From: Variovorax boronicumulans
Lineage (GTDB): Bacteria > Pseudomonadota > Gammaproteobacteria > Burkholderiales > Burkholderiaceae_C
Reading direction: 5' to 3'
NCBI RefSeq assembly: GCF_019352895.1
Contig: NZ_JAAAFX010000004.1
Location: 736,714-800,713 of the forward strand
Length of the DNA stretch: 64,000 nucleotides
Position 1 is the first letter of the stretch, and each line of letters starts with the position of its first letter. A model generated the notes under the pieces. That model made no database searches and had not been told where the DNA came from. It saw only the letters and a list, made by a program, of their open reading frames with translations. This document shows, in pieces, positions 29,254 to 38,462 of the stretch. A program made the translations under genes and the position numbers.

Positions 29254-29661
29254 TCAGAGGCCGAGCGCGGCGATGCCGGCCTTGGCGATCTGTGCATCTT
29301 CATTCGACTTCACGCCGCTGACGCCGACCGCGCCGATGACGTGGCCGTCCTTCACGATCGGCACGCCGCCTTCGAGCAGACCCTGCACCAGGGGCGCCGT
29401 CAGGAAGGCCGTGCGGCCACCGTTGATGATGTCCTCGTAGACCTTGCTCTCGCGGCGACCCAGCGCAGCCGTGTGGGCCTTCGCCGGGGCGATGTGCGAC
29501 GACAGTGCGGCCGCGCCGTCGAGGCGTTGCAGCCACAGCAGGTTGCCGGCGTCGTCGGAGATCGCGATCGTCACGGCCCAGTTGTTCTTCAGGGCTTCGG
29601 CTTCGGCCGCTGCGGCGATGGTCTTGACGTCGGCGAGTTCGAGAAAGGACTTGGTCTTCAT
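29254..29661 (-). CDS. GlcG/HbpS-family protein
   Basis: A 135-residue GlcG/HbpS domain protein. It shows VTIAISDDAGNLLWLQRLDG, PAKAHTAALGRRESKVYEDI, GVPIVKDGHVIGAVGVSG and the final KAGIAALGL. Members include the Streptomyces heme-binding HbpS and many proteins of unknown role. I start at the ATG at 29661 (MKTKSFLELADVKTI); earlier in-frame codons lack family sequence. No signal peptide is seen. The nearness of hemP is suggestive of a heme link, but the genes are convergent with separate terminators. Confidence 0.85.
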   Translation of the reverse strand: MKTKSFLELADVKTIAAAAEAEALKNNWAVTIAISDDAGNLLWLQRLDGAAALSSHIAPAKAHTAALGRRESKVYEDIINGGRTAFLTAPLVQGLLEGGVPIVKDGHVIGAVGVSGVKSNEDAQIAKAGIAALGL

Positions 29662-29822
29662 GGCGTATGGCAGGTTGAGTGAACCTGCGAGCATACCGTT
29701 CTGGCCCCCAAAACCCTGATCGCGGGAGGGCGGACCGTTGGACGGTTTTTGCCGTACCCTTGGGACCGCGCCACCTAGAATGTGCCATCTGCAGTCCTGC
29801 AGCCAACCCTGGAGTTTCAGCA

Positions 29823-30524
29823 ATGAACGACCGCGTCACCACCCTCGACACCACCGCCGGCTACGGCCAGGCGCTGCCGCAGGCCGAACGCCAGCGCGTC
29901 CTGCGCAATACCTACTGGCTGCTGGCCCTGAGCCTGCTGCCCACCGTGCTCGGCGCCTGGATGGGCGTGGCCACCGGCATCACCCGCTCGCTCACGGGCG
30001 GCTTCGGCCTGATCGTCTTCATGGGCGGCGCCTTCGGCTTCATGTACGCCATCGAGAAGACCAAGAACTCGGCCGCCGGCGTGCCGGTGCTGCTGGCCTT
30101 CACCTTCTTCATGGGCCTGATGCTCTCGCGGCTGATCGCGATGGTGCTGGGCTTCAAGAACGGTTCCGAACTCATCATGACGGCCTTCGGCGGCACCGCT
30201 GGCGTGTTCTTCGTGATGGCCTCGCTGGCCACCGTCATCAAGCGCGACATCTCGGGCATGGGCAAGTGGCTGTTCGTCGGCGCGATGGTGCTGATGATCG
30301 GCGCCGTCATCAACATCTTCGTCGGCTCGAGCGCCGGCATGATGGCGATCTCGGTGGCGGCCATCGGCATCTTCTCGGCCTTCATGCTCTATGACCTCAA
30401 GCAGATCATGGACGGCGGCGAGACCAACTACATCAGCGCCACCCTCGCGCTGTACCTCGACCTGTTCAACGTGTTCCAGAGCCTGCTGGCATTGCTGGGC
30501 ATCTTCGGCGGCGAACGCGACTGA
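29823..30524 (+). CDS. Bax inhibitor-1/YccA family membrane protein
   Basis: A 233-residue integral membrane protein with seven hydrophobic segments, such as NTYWLLALSLLPTVLGAWMG, GGTAGVFFVMASLATV and AISVAAIGIFSAFMLYDLKQ. The C-terminal MLYDLKQIMDGGETNYISAT is the BI-1 family mark with its acidic residues. E. coli relatives YccA and YbhL modulate FtsH or act as cation leak channels; the function here is not known. It ends at a bidirectional terminator shared with rlmD. Confidence 0.93.
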   Translation: MNDRVTTLDTTAGYGQALPQAERQRVLRNTYWLLALSLLPTVLGAWMGVATGITRSLTGGFGLIVFMGGAFGFMYAIEKTKNSAAGVPVLLAFTFFMGLMLSRLIAMVLGFKNGSELIMTAFGGTAGVFFVMASLATVIKRDISGMGKWLFVGAMVLMIGAVINIFVGSSAGMMAISVAAIGIFSAFMLYDLKQIMDGGETNYISATLALYLDLFNVFQSLLALLGIFGGERD

Positions 30525-30544
30525 GCGCTGACCGCGCCCCAAGC

Positions 30545-30569
30545 AAAAAGGCCCCGAGGGGCCTTTTTT
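30545..30569. terminator. Bidirectional terminator between the BI-1 gene and rlmD
   Basis: AAAAAGGCCCC, 2-nt gap, GGGGCCTTTTTT: a symmetric hairpin with A-run and T-run that can stop both converging transcripts. Confidence 0.88.
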
Positions 30570-32011
30570 CATGGGCGCTCGAACACCGCGATCGACTCGA
30601 CGTGGGCCGTGTGCGGGAACATGTTGACCACCCCCGCGGCCGTGCAGCGGTAGCCGGCCAGATGCACCAGCACGCCGGCATCGCGCGCCAGCGTCGACGG
30701 GTTGCAGCTCACGTAGACGATGCGCCGCGGCGGCGTCCAGCCGTCCGTGCGCGCACCTTCCTGCTGATTCAGGTCGGCCAGCGCCTTGACCAGCGCGAAG
30801 GCGCCCTCGCGCGGCGGATCGACCAGCCACTTGTCGGCGGCACCGTCGGCCACCAGCATGTCGGGCGTCATCTCGAACAGATCGCGGGCCACGAAACGCG
30901 TGGCCGCCAGCGCGCCGCGTACCGGCAGCGCCGGATGGTTGCGCTGGAAGTTGTCGGTGGCCCGGGCCACCAGCGTGTCGCTGCCTTCGATGCCCAGCAC
31001 CTCGCGGGCCTGCGTGGCGAGCGGCAGCGTGAAGTTGCCCAGGCCGCAGAACCAGTCGATCACGCGCTCGTCGGACTGCACGTCGAGCAGGCGCAGCGCG
31101 CGGCCGACCAGCACCCGGTTGATGTGCGGATTGACCTGGGTGAAGTCGGTCGGCTTGAAGGGCATGGTGACGCCGAACTCCGGCAGCCCGTACGACAGCA
31201 CCGGACCGCCCTCGTCGAGCAGTTTCACCGTGTCCGGGCCCTTGGGCTGCAGCCACCACTGCACGCCCTCGTTCTGCGCGGCAAAGTCGCGCAGGCGTTG
31301 CAGGTCGGGCGCCGACAGCGGCTGCAGGTGCCGCAGCACCAGCGCGATCACGCCCAGTCGGGTGGTGCCCGCGGCATCGCCGCAGGCCAGCTCGATCTGC
31401 GGGCAGGTGTCGCGCGCATCGAGCGAGCCGATCAGCGCGCGCAACGGCATCAGCATGTCGCTGACCTGCTCCGGCAGCACCGGGCAGACTTCCATGTCGG
31501 CCAGGTAGCGGCTCTTGCGCTCGTGGAAACCGATCAGCACCGTGCCCTTCTTGACCACGTAGCGCACCGACAGCCGCGCCCGGTAGCGGTAGTGCCAGGC
31601 CGGGCCTTCGAGCGGCCGCAGCATGTTCTCGGGCCGGACCTTGCCCAGGTGCCAGAGGTTGTCCTCCAGCGCGCGCTGCTTGACGGCCACCTGCGCCGTC
31701 GCATCGAGGTGCTGCATCTTGCAGCCGCCGCAGGCGCCGGTGTGCAGGCCGAAATGCGGACAGCCGGGGCGCACGCGCTGCGAGGACTCGCGCCGGATCG
31801 CCGTGACCGTGCCCTGGGCCCAGTTGTTCTTCTTGCGATGCTGGTTGAACTGCACCTCCTCGAAGGGCAAGGCACCTTCGATGAAGACCACCATGCCATC
31901 GGCCCGGTGGGCCACGCCTTGCGCGTCGAGGTCGAGCGACTCGACCTTCAGCCATTCATCGTGGGGAGCAGGCACTGCATCCCTCTTTTCTTCTGTCGTC
32001 GAATCCGTCAT
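30569..32011 (-). CDS. rlmD: 23S rRNA (uracil-1939-C5)-methyltransferase
   Basis: A 480-residue SAM-dependent methyltransferase with an iron-sulfur cluster. A TRAM-like N-terminus is followed by cluster cysteines in [20 protein letters not shown] and in EVCPVL. The SAM domain has [14 protein letters not shown], and the catalytic Cys lies in [15 protein letters not shown]. The DPPREGA motif is present ([13 protein letters not shown]). It lies downstream of nlpD on the same strand. Identification is secure. Confidence 0.95.
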   Translation of the reverse strand: MTDSTTEEKRDAVPAPHDEWLKVESLDLDAQGVAHRADGMVVFIEGALPFEEVQFNQHRKKNNWAQGTVTAIRRESSQRVRPGCPHFGLHTGACGGCKMQHLDATAQVAVKQRALEDNLWHLGKVRPENMLRPLEGPAWHYRYRARLSVRYVVKKGTVLIGFHERKSRYLADMEVCPVLPEQVSDMLMPLRALIGSLDARDTCPQIELACGDAAGTTRLGVIALVLRHLQPLSAPDLQRLRDFAAQNEGVQWWLQPKGPDTVKLLDEGGPVLSYGLPEFGVTMPFKPTDFTQVNPHINRVLVGRALRLLDVQSDERVIDWFCGLGNFTLPLATQAREVLGIEGSDTLVARATDNFQRNHPALPVRGALAATRFVARDLFEMTPDMLVADGAADKWLVDPPREGAFALVKALADLNQQEGARTDGWTPPRRIVYVSCNPSTLARDAGVLVHLAGYRCTAAGVVNMFPHTAHVESIAVFERP

Positions 32012-32108
32012 GGGGAAATTGTCTCAGGCCGCATGGGGCGGCGTCACATAACGATGCGGCGCGCGGCCCAGGGGGTCGCGCGCCGCACAGGAGGAGGGAA
32101 AGAGAGGC

Positions 32109-32990
32109 TTAGCGCGAAGGCAGGTAGCGCGCGGGATCGACCGGCTTGCCCTGGCGGCGGATCTCGAAATGCAGCTTCACGCGGTCGGCGTCGCTGTTGC
32201 CCATCTCGGCGATCTTCTGCCCCTTCTGCACCGACTGGTCTTCCTTGACCAGCAGCGCCTGGTTGTGCGCATAGGCCGTGAGGTAGGTGTTGTTGTGCTT
32301 GAGGATGATCAGGTTGCCGTAGCCGCGCAGACCGGCGCCCGCGTACACAACGCGGCCGTCCGCCGCGGCCAGCACCGCATCGCCGGCCTTGCCGCTGATG
32401 TCCAGGCCCTTGTTCTTGGCCTCGTCGAAACCGGCGATCAGCGAACCTTGCGCGGGCCAGATCCAGCCCAGGTCCTCGTCGCCCGAAGCGGCCGCGGGCG
32501 GCGCGGCGGGCTTGGCCGGCGCGCTGGCGGCGGCGGCCGGTGCCGACGCGATGATCGCGGGCTGCGGCGTCACGGGACGCGTGACCACGCCATTGGGCTC
32601 GACGGTGGCGGGCGCCGAGGCCGACGCGGTCGGCGGCACGACGCGCAGCACCTGGCCCACCTCGATCAGGTCGGGGTTGTCCAGGCTGTTCCAGCGCGCG
32701 ATGTTCTGCCAGGTCTGGCCGGTCTCGTTGGCGATGCGGCGAATGGTGTCACCCGGGCGCACCGAGTAGTAGCCGGGCTTGCCGTAGTTCTCGATGCCCT
32801 GCAGGGGCTTGCCCGAGGCATCGGTGGTGATAGGGGGAAGCCCTGTGCCGGGTGCGCTCCCTGTGCTGCGGGACATGGTGCCGCGGTCTTCGACCGGCAC
32901 GGGACCACTGGGTGTGGAACAGCCCGCAATCACGAGCGTCGCCACCAGCGCCAAGCCGGTCCACCAGCTCCGATTGCCAAAACCCTGCAT
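32109..32990 (-). CDS. nlpD: LysM/M23-domain lipoprotein NlpD
   Basis: A 293-residue outer-membrane lipoprotein that activates cell-wall amidase at division. The lipobox is LVIAGC near residue 23. A LysM domain (YYSVRPGDTIRRIANETGQ) is followed by an Ala/Pro linker, then a LytM/M23 domain (WPAQGSLIAGFDEAKNKGLD; AYAHNQALLVKEDQSVQKGQ; HFEIRRQGKPVDPARYL). Zn ligands are partly lost, as in other activating NlpD proteins. The ATG at 32990 has GGAAGA upstream. The gene follows pcm by 11 nt. No rpoS gene follows; rlmD does. Confidence 0.93.
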   Translation of the reverse strand: MQGFGNRSWWTGLALVATLVIAGCSTPSGPVPVEDRGTMSRSTGSAPGTGLPPITTDASGKPLQGIENYGKPGYYSVRPGDTIRRIANETGQTWQNIARWNSLDNPDLIEVGQVLRVVPPTASASAPATVEPNGVVTRPVTPQPAIIASAPAAAASAPAKPAAPPAAASGDEDLGWIWPAQGSLIAGFDEAKNKGLDISGKAGDAVLAAADGRVVYAGAGLRGYGNLIILKHNNTYLTAYAHNQALLVKEDQSVQKGQKIAEMGNSDADRVKLHFEIRRQGKPVDPARYLPSR

Positions 32991-33001
32991 GTGTTCTTCC
33001 T

Positions 33002-33784
33002 TCAAGCAATCCCCGATTTTAGGGGGACAAAATGGACGGCCTCGAGAATGCTCCGCTGCAGTCCCTTGGCCGTCTTGTCGATCACGACCAGCGCCTGTCC
33101 GCCGCTGATCGAATGCGTGGGCGCCACGATGCGGCCGCCCACGGCCAGTTGTTCGATCCAGGCCTCGGGCACGGCCTCGCCGCCGGCCGCTGCAATGATG
33201 CCCGCATAGGGCCCGCCCTTGGCATAGCCGATCATGCCGTCGCCCAGGATCAGATGCAGCGTCGCCAGGCGGAAATGCCGGATGTTGGTGCGGGCCCGCT
33301 CGTGCAGGCCGCGCAGCCGTTCGATGCTGTACACCTCGCTGGCCACGTGGCTCAGCACGGTCGCCTGGTAGCCGCAACCGGTGCCGATCTCCAGCACCCG
33401 GCCCAGCTTGTCGTGGGGCTTGCCGGCCAAGGCGGGCGCGCCCAGCAGCAGCTCGATCATGCGGGCCACCACGTTGGGCTTGGAGATGGTCTGGCCCAGG
33501 CCGATCGGCAGGCTGGTGTCTTCGTAGGCCTGGTTGACCAGCGCGCTGTCGACGAAGCGGTGCCGCTCGACCAGCCCCATCGCACGCAGCACCCGTGCAT
33601 CGGCCACGCCCTGCGCGGCAAGCCGCTGGACCATGCGCGCGCGCACGGCATCGGACGCCATCGACGGCGTGGCAGACACCGTCGGCGCCATCGGCACCGA
33701 GGGTTGGCGGCCACGCGGCGCCCCCGGCGCGGCAGGCGTCAGGCGCACGGGAAAGCTGGGGCGTGCGGGCGGTTGGCTGGCCAT
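33002..33784 (-). CDS. pcm: Protein-L-isoaspartate O-methyltransferase
   Basis: A 260-residue repair enzyme that methylates isoaspartyl residues in damaged proteins. The core has AYEDTSLPIGLGQTISKPNV, the SAM site VLEIGTGCGYQATVL and the end GGRIVAPTHS. A Pro/Ala-rich N-terminal extension of about 40 residues precedes the core, longer than in E. coli (208 residues). It sits between surE and nlpD, the usual stationary-phase survival block. Confidence 0.93.
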   Translation of the reverse strand: MASQPPARPSFPVRLTPAAPGAPRGRQPSVPMAPTVSATPSMASDAVRARMVQRLAAQGVADARVLRAMGLVERHRFVDSALVNQAYEDTSLPIGLGQTISKPNVVARMIELLLGAPALAGKPHDKLGRVLEIGTGCGYQATVLSHVASEVYSIERLRGLHERARTNIRHFRLATLHLILGDGMIGYAKGGPYAGIIAAAGGEAVPEAWIEQLAVGGRIVAPTHSISGGQALVVIDKTAKGLQRSILEAVHFVPLKSGIA

Positions 33785-33845
33785 CAGCGTGGTCCCGCGC
33801 CGAGCGCAAGCACCGTCGTCGGCAAAGAGAATCGGAGGGGTCGTT

Positions 33846-34604
33846 TCACCGCAGCAACCGCGCCACGGTCTCGCCCCATTGCCCGAGGTTGGCGTGGTCG
33901 GTCAGGTCGATCTGCAGGGGCGTGAGCGCCACATGGCCGGCCGCCGTCGCATGGAAATCGGTGCCCTCGCCGCTGTCCTTGGCGCCACCGGCGCCGGCGA
34001 TCCAGTACATGGTCTCGCCGCGCGGGCTTTCCTGTGTGACGACCTTCTCGGAGGCATGGCGTCGGCCCAGGCGGCAGACCTTGATCGGCTTGAGCTCGTC
34101 GAAGGGCAGGTTCGGCACGTTGACGTTGAGCAGCCAGGCCGGCCCTTCGAGCATGCGTTCGCGCTCGATGCGCTCGACCAGGCGGCGCGCCACGCGTGCG
34201 GCCGCATCGACATGGGCCCAGCCCTTCTGCGTCTGCGAGAAGGCGATGGCCGGGATGCCGAACAGATAGGCCTCCATGGCGGCGCCCACGGTGCCTGAAT
34301 AGATGGTGTCGTCGCCCATGTTGGCGCCGTTGTTGATGCCGGACACCACCAGGTCGGGCCGGTAGTCGAGCACGCCCTTGAGCGCGATGTGCACGCAGTC
34401 GGCCGGCGTGCCGGTCACGTAGCGAAAACCGTTGTGCGCCTGGTGCACGTAGAGCGGCGCCTGCAGCGTCAGTGCGTTGGACTTGGCGCTGTTGTTGTGT
34501 TCAGGGGCGATGACCTCGACGTCGGCCACATCCTTGAGCGCATCGTGCAAGGCGACGAGGCCTGGAGCCTGGAAGCCGTCGTCGTTGGAAATGAGTATCT
34601 TCAT
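33846..34604 (-). CDS. surE: 5'/3'-nucleotidase SurE
   Basis: A 252-residue nucleoside 5'/3'-monophosphate phosphatase. It shows the metal site [12 protein letters not shown] (Asp-Asp), [15 protein letters not shown], the family block [20 protein letters not shown] and the C-terminal [18 protein letters not shown] start at the ATG at 34604, giving [10 protein letters not shown]; upstream frame extension has no similarity. The pcm gene follows at 61 bp, and nlpD after it. Confidence 0.95.
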   Translation of the reverse strand: MKILISNDDGFQAPGLVALHDALKDVADVEVIAPEHNNSAKSNALTLQAPLYVHQAHNGFRYVTGTPADCVHIALKGVLDYRPDLVVSGINNGANMGDDTIYSGTVGAAMEAYLFGIPAIAFSQTQKGWAHVDAAARVARRLVERIERERMLEGPAWLLNVNVPNLPFDELKPIKVCRLGRRHASEKVVTQESPRGETMYWIAGAGGAKDSGEGTDFHATAAGHVALTPLQIDLTDHANLGQWGETVARLLR

Positions 34605-34727
34605 GGCGTCTGGGAGTGGGCGCGATTGTAGGCGGCGGGCCGTCACGGCAGGGACAAGAGCGTCGGGGCGGGCCACCTATCATCGCCCCGAATCACCGCC
34701 CTAACGACCTTCGAAGGAGACATCTTC

Positions 34728-35714
34728 ATGCATGCCTGGCTTTGCGAAAACCCCACCGGCGTCGACGCCCTCACCTGGACCGAACAGCCGACCCCGACGC
34801 CCGGCCCGGGCCAGGTACTGATCGAGATCAAGGCCGCCAGCCTCAACTTCCCCGACCTGCTGATCGTCCAGAACAAGTACCAGATCAAGCCGCCGCTGCC
34901 CTTCGTGCCCGGATCGGAATACGCCGGCGTGGTGCGCGCCGTGGGCGAAGGCGTCAAGCACCTGAAGGTTGGCCAGAACGTCGCCTGCCTGTCGGGCACC
35001 GGCGGTTTCGCCACCCATACGCTGGCCACCGCCAGCCTGTGCCTGCCTTTGCCGGACGGCTTCAGCCACGTCGATGCGGCCGCGTTCATCATGACCTACG
35101 GCACCTCCTGGCATGCGCTCATGGACCGTGCGCAACTCAAGGCCGGCGAGACCGTGCTGGTATTGGGCGCGGCCGGCGGCGTCGGCACCGCCGCGATCCA
35201 GATCGCCAAAGCCGCGGGTGCCAAGGTCATTGCCGCGGCTTCCACCGACGAGAAATGCGCGCTGTGCGAATCGATCGGCGCCGATATCAGCATCAACTAC
35301 AGCAAGCATGCGCTGCCGGGCGGATTTCGCGATGCCATCAAGGCCGCCACCGACGGCAAAGGCCCGGACGTCATCTATGACCCGGTGGGCGGCGATTTCG
35401 CCGAACCGGCTTTCCGCTCGATCGGCTGGCGCGGACGCTATCTGGTGGTGGGATTCGCCGCGGGCGGCATTCCGTCATTGCCCCTGAATTTGACGCTGCT
35501 CAAGGGCGCCTCGCTGGTCGGTGTGTTCTGGGGCGATTTCGCCAAGCGCGAACCGCAGGCCAACGCCCAAATGATGGCCGAATTGGCGCAGTGGTACGCC
35601 CAGGGCAAGATCAAGCCCGTGATCGACCAGACCATGCCGATGGCCGAATTGAAGGCCGCCTACGCGCACATGGGCTCGCGCGGCGTCAAAGGCAAACTCG
35701 TCCTGGTGAACTGA
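34728..35714 (+). CDS. NADPH:quinone oxidoreductase family protein
   Basis: A 328-residue zinc-free MDR-superfamily reductase. The GroES-like N-terminal domain includes SLNFPDLLIVQNKYQIKPPL and PFVPGSEYAGVVRAVGEGV. The Rossmann domain has VLVLGAAGGVGTAAIQIAKA and DVIYDPVGGDFAEPAFR. It lacks the structural Zn cysteines of alcohol dehydrogenases, as quinone reductases do. The substrate cannot be told. AAGGAG lies upstream of the ATG. Monocistronic, followed by a terminator. Confidence 0.92.
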   Translation: MHAWLCENPTGVDALTWTEQPTPTPGPGQVLIEIKAASLNFPDLLIVQNKYQIKPPLPFVPGSEYAGVVRAVGEGVKHLKVGQNVACLSGTGGFATHTLATASLCLPLPDGFSHVDAAAFIMTYGTSWHALMDRAQLKAGETVLVLGAAGGVGTAAIQIAKAAGAKVIAAASTDEKCALCESIGADISINYSKHALPGGFRDAIKAATDGKGPDVIYDPVGGDFAEPAFRSIGWRGRYLVVGFAAGGIPSLPLNLTLLKGASLVGVFWGDFAKREPQANAQMMAELAQWYAQGKIKPVIDQTMPMAELKAAYAHMGSRGVKGKLVLVN

Positions 35715-35731
35715 AGCGCCCCAGGCAATAA

Positions 35732-35757
35732 AAAAGGCCCGCACATGCGGGCCTTTT
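35732..35757. terminator. Bidirectional terminator between the oxidoreductase and the H-NS gene
   Basis: AAAAGGCCCGC, loop ACAT, GCGGGCCTTTT. It can serve the plus-strand oxidoreductase and the minus-strand H-NS gene, which both end here. Confidence 0.88.
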
Positions 35758-35801
35758 CATTGGGAGAACAGAAGGCCGGGGGGCTTCGCCTCACCTGCAG
35801 C

Positions 35802-36143
35802 TCACTTGATTTCGTAGTCGGACAGCGATTTGCCAGCTGCCAGGGCTTCGGTCACCCAGCGCGGCTTGCGGCCACGGCCACCCGACCAGGTTTCGCCCGT
35901 CGGGCCGCGGTACTTGGCAGCCGCCTTGACGGGGGCTGCAGCGACGCTGCGCTTGCCGGTGGCACGCGTGGTCAGCTTGAGGTCGGAGGCGGTCAGGCCG
36001 TATTCGGCAATCTTCTGGCGCAGTTCGTCGATCACACCGGCACGCTCGTGATTGCGCAGCTCTTCGGCCTGCGCACGCAATTGCGCGATGTGCTCTTCGT
36101 TCTTTTTGATCTGTGAATTGATGTCGGCAAGGGTGGAGGCCAT
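35802..36143 (-). CDS. H-NS family nucleoid-associated protein
   Basis: A 113-residue H-NS/BpH3-type DNA-binding protein. An N-terminal coiled coil for dimerisation (KKNEEHIAQLRAQAEELRNH) is followed by a linker and the AT-hook-like core YRGPTGETWSGGRGRKPRWV, the DNA-binding motif of this family. It silences AT-rich, often foreign, DNA. I use the ATG at 36143; another in-frame ATG at 36155 would add four residues. The AT-richer effector region of the T6SS cluster would be a natural target, by inference. Confidence 0.92.
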   Translation of the reverse strand: MASTLADINSQIKKNEEHIAQLRAQAEELRNHERAGVIDELRQKIAEYGLTASDLKLTTRATGKRSVAAAPVKAAAKYRGPTGETWSGGRGRKPRWVTEALAAGKSLSDYEIK

Positions 36144-36509
36144 CGATGTTCTCATTCGGATTGAAAGGAAAAATTTTAATTGAAAATCCTATAGGCACAA
36201 GCGACGGTAACAAAAAATAGGTTCCGTCTTACAAGTTGGCTTGTCACCGCAATATTGAACCTTCCGACTGACAGGCACTCTGCAATCGGCCAGGCTTATC
36301 TACCGAATGCTGGCAAGCAGGCGTTTGGCAGTCCGCTCGCCACTTCGGTTTCCGCACCAAATAGATGCAGCACACCGAGCTTTCGGAGGATCAAAGCCGA
36401 ACGCAATTGCGAAGTCCATCGGGCCCCATCGTGACGGTCAGTAAAGCGAATTACAAAAAGGAAAACAGCGTGCAAACACACGCCGTCCCTGAGAAAATTC
36501 GGCGGTGTT
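36144..36509. other. 366-bp intergenic region upstream of the H-NS gene
   Basis: AT-richer than its surroundings. It must hold the H-NS promoter on the minus strand and the tRNA-Ala promoter on the plus strand. I find no convincing coding frame; short frames here lack ribosome sites and codon bias. Confidence 0.6.
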
Positions 36510-36585
<76 letters not shown>

Positions 36586-36593
36586 ACCCAGAC

Positions 36594-36626
36594 AAAAAGC
36601 CCCGACGTCGCCGCCGGGGTTTTTTT
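36594..36626 (+). terminator. Terminator after tRNA-Ala
   Basis: AAAAAGCCCCG and CGGGGTTTTTTT form a stem with a 10-nt loop directly after the tRNA. It may also stop the convergent SDR transcript. Confidence 0.75.
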
Positions 36627-36669
36627 GTTCTATCTCAGGGGAGCAGCCGCCAGGCGCCAGCAGCCAATC

Positions 36670-37392
36670 TCAAGCGCCCAGCGCCAGATGCTGTCCATTC
36701 AGGGCCTGCGCAGCGGAAGAGGCCAGGAACGAGATGGTCTGGGCCGCCACGGCGGTCGACACCCAGTCGGCCGGATTCGCATCGGGCATTGCCTGGCGGT
36801 TGGCGGGCGTGTCCAACACGCTCGGCGCGATGCTGTTGACCCGGACGCCATGCGGCGCCAGCTCGGCCGCCATCGACTCCACCAGCCGCTGCAGCGCGCT
36901 CTTGGAAGCGATGTAGGCGGACATCGAAGCCAGGCCGCGGCCCGCGACCTTCGCGCTCACGGCAATCACGCTGCCATGGCCCTGCGCGACCATCAGCGGC
37001 GCAAAGGCCTGCGCGACGTTCACGAACGACCAGGCATTGAGATCCATCATGCGGTCCCAGCTTGCGCGCTCGAGCGCATGCACGGTCGGCCCCATCTCGA
37101 AGCCGCCCGCGGTGTGCACCACGGTGTCGACATGCTGGAACACCTGCGCGATGCGCGCGGCCGCCGCCTTCATGCTGTCGGCGGACGTCACGTCGGCCGC
37201 GACCAGCAGGTGCTGCGAGTTGTTCAGGCCCGGGAAGGCATCGATGAGCTGCTGCTCGTTGCGGGCGATGAGCGCGATGCGCGCGCCTTCATCCAGGAAC
37301 CGCTGCACCGTCGCGTGGCCCAGCGCGCCTGCTGCCCCTGTGATGACGACGTGCGCCGCAGGGTTGGATGAGGGGGAAACAGGAGTGGTCAT
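36670..37392 (-). CDS. Short-chain dehydrogenase/reductase
   Basis: A 240-residue SDR. The cofactor site is VITGAAGALGHATVQRFLDE (TGxxGxxG) and the active-site set is Ser in SVIAVSAKVAG and Tyr/Lys in MSAYIASKSAL (YxxxK). It ends with FLASSAAQALNGQHLALGA. The substrate is not identifiable. It lies alone between two tRNA genes, on the opposite strand to both. Confidence 0.9.
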   Translation of the reverse strand: MTTPVSPSSNPAAHVVITGAAGALGHATVQRFLDEGARIALIARNEQQLIDAFPGLNNSQHLLVAADVTSADSMKAAAARIAQVFQHVDTVVHTAGGFEMGPTVHALERASWDRMMDLNAWSFVNVAQAFAPLMVAQGHGSVIAVSAKVAGRGLASMSAYIASKSALQRLVESMAAELAPHGVRVNSIAPSVLDTPANRQAMPDANPADWVSTAVAAQTISFLASSAAQALNGQHLALGA

Positions 37393-37424
37393 GAAGTTTT
37401 TTCCAAAGAATGTGGAGGGATCCT

Positions 37425-37452
37425 ACGACAGCGCTTTTTCTATGGCTATAAT
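37425..37452 (+). promoter_or_regulatory. Promoter of tRNA-Lys
   Basis: A perfect -10 TATAAT at 37447-37452 and a weak -35 ACGACA at 37425-37430, with a 16-bp spacer. It lies 34 bp before the tRNA. Confidence 0.6.
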
Positions 37453-37486
37453 CGCAGTCTTGCCTGATAGCAGCAATGCTTCTCAG

Positions 37487-37562
37487 GGGCTCTTAGCTCA
37501 GTTGGTAGAGCAGCGGACTCTTAATCCGTAGGTCGAGTGTTCGAGTCACTCAGGGCCCACCA
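37487..37562 (+). tRNA. tRNA-Lys (anticodon CTT)
   Basis: Cloverleaf: acceptor GGGCTCT paired with AGGGCCC, D arm GCTC/GAGC, anticodon loop CTCTTAA (CTT, reads AAG), T loop TTCGAGT, encoded CCA at 37560-37562. It lies at the edge of the T6SS gene cluster. Confidence 0.95.
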
Positions 37563-37583
37563 CCAACATACGCGTAAGCGTTT

Positions 37584-37619
37584 AAAACGCCTGCTATCAA
37601 ATAGATAGCAGGCGTTTTT
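37584..37619. terminator. Strong bidirectional terminator between tRNA-Lys and tssJ
   Basis: AAAACGCCTGCTATC and GATAGCAGGCGTTTTT form a 15-bp stem with a 5-nt loop. It ends the tRNA transcript and, on the minus strand, the T6SS operon after tssJ. Confidence 0.9.
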
Positions 37620-37673
37620 GTTTTACGTCGCGACAGCGGTCAAACTGTCACGATCGGACTATGAATGGTGCGC

Positions 37674-38462
37674 TCACCTGGGCGAGGAGGAGAGCTTCTG
37701 GATACCGTCGACCGGGCTCTTGAAGATACGGTCTGCTGCGGGCAGTTCTGGAACCTTCGATGCGCCTTGCGACAGCGCGTCTGGCATCTTCGAGACAGCC
37801 TCGGCCTGCTGGCGCGCCGCGCCGAGTGAATCTTGGTCGAGACCCTTGAGCGACTCGTTGGCGAACTGTGTTGACCGCGTTCTCGCATCCTTATCGGTCA
37901 TGACAATGGCATTGCCCTGCAGATCGATCTTGAGGGCCGCCTTGTTGGAGGGGATCACGGCGCGGTACCAACTGACATCCGGCGCCGGCGGCATCTTGTG
38001 CACCACACGCCACACAGAGTTGGGCAGATCCCGGTAGCCAGCAAAGATCCCGATCGCTGTTGTCTCGGGGTTGGCCTTACGCTTGATCTCGCGCGCTTCG
38101 CCTGGCCGGATGATGAACTGATCGACCGCCAAAAGGTCCGCCCCCAACACCGCTTTAGCAGTGTTCTGCAGCGCAAAAAACTCGGCCTCCTGAAACGCTA
38201 CCTCCGACTTCAGTTCGAAGACGCGCAGCAACATTGGCGCGCCACGACCTTTGGTGTCAGTGTTGAGATCCGGGTCTGCACTGATCACGATCTCGAGGCG
38301 GGCCGCCTCCTTCTGCGGAAGAGGCCCGCTGCCGCCCGAGAAAATGCCGCATGCACTGAGCATCAATGGCAGCAGCAGCGAAACCTGCCGACTTTTGAAC
38401 GGCAACCTCATCGAACTTGTGCGCGAGCCTGCGCGCGGCTCGCCCTTAATGGCATTCGTCAT
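37674..38462 (-). CDS. tssJ: T6SS outer-membrane lipoprotein TssJ
   Basis: A 262-residue lipoprotein that anchors the TssLM membrane complex to the outer membrane. The lipobox LSAC follows a hydrophobic run (VSLLLPLMLSACG). The core is ARLEIVISADPDLNTDTKGR, MLLRVFELKSEVAFQEAEFF and IFAGYRDLPNSVWRVV, typical of TssJ. The ATG at 38462 has GGGAG upstream; a later ATG at 38411 lacks one. About 75 residues after the core (rich in Ala, Gln and Ser) extend past the usual length. TssK, TssL and TssM, its normal neighbours, are not here. Confidence 0.9.
   Translation of the reverse strand: MTNAIKGEPRAGSRTSSMRLPFKSRQVSLLLPLMLSACGIFSGGSGPLPQKEAARLEIVISADPDLNTDTKGRGAPMLLRVFELKSEVAFQEAEFFALQNTAKAVLGADLLAVDQFIIRPGEAREIKRKANPETTAIGIFAGYRDLPNSVWRVVHKMPPAPDVSWYRAVIPSNKAALKIDLQGNAIVMTDKDARTRSTQFANESLKGLDQDSLGAARQQAEAVSKMPDALSQGASKVPELPAADRIFKSPVDGIQKLSSSPR

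Noticed and set aside
32109..33809. A single 566-codon frame covering nlpD and pcm
   Set aside because: Its first half is a shadow of pcm in another frame; the true nlpD starts at 32990 with a lipoprotein signal.
37447..38462. An integrated element inserted at tRNA-Lys
   Set aside because: No integrase gene and no direct repeat of the tRNA 3' end is visible at the far side of the T6SS cluster within this window.
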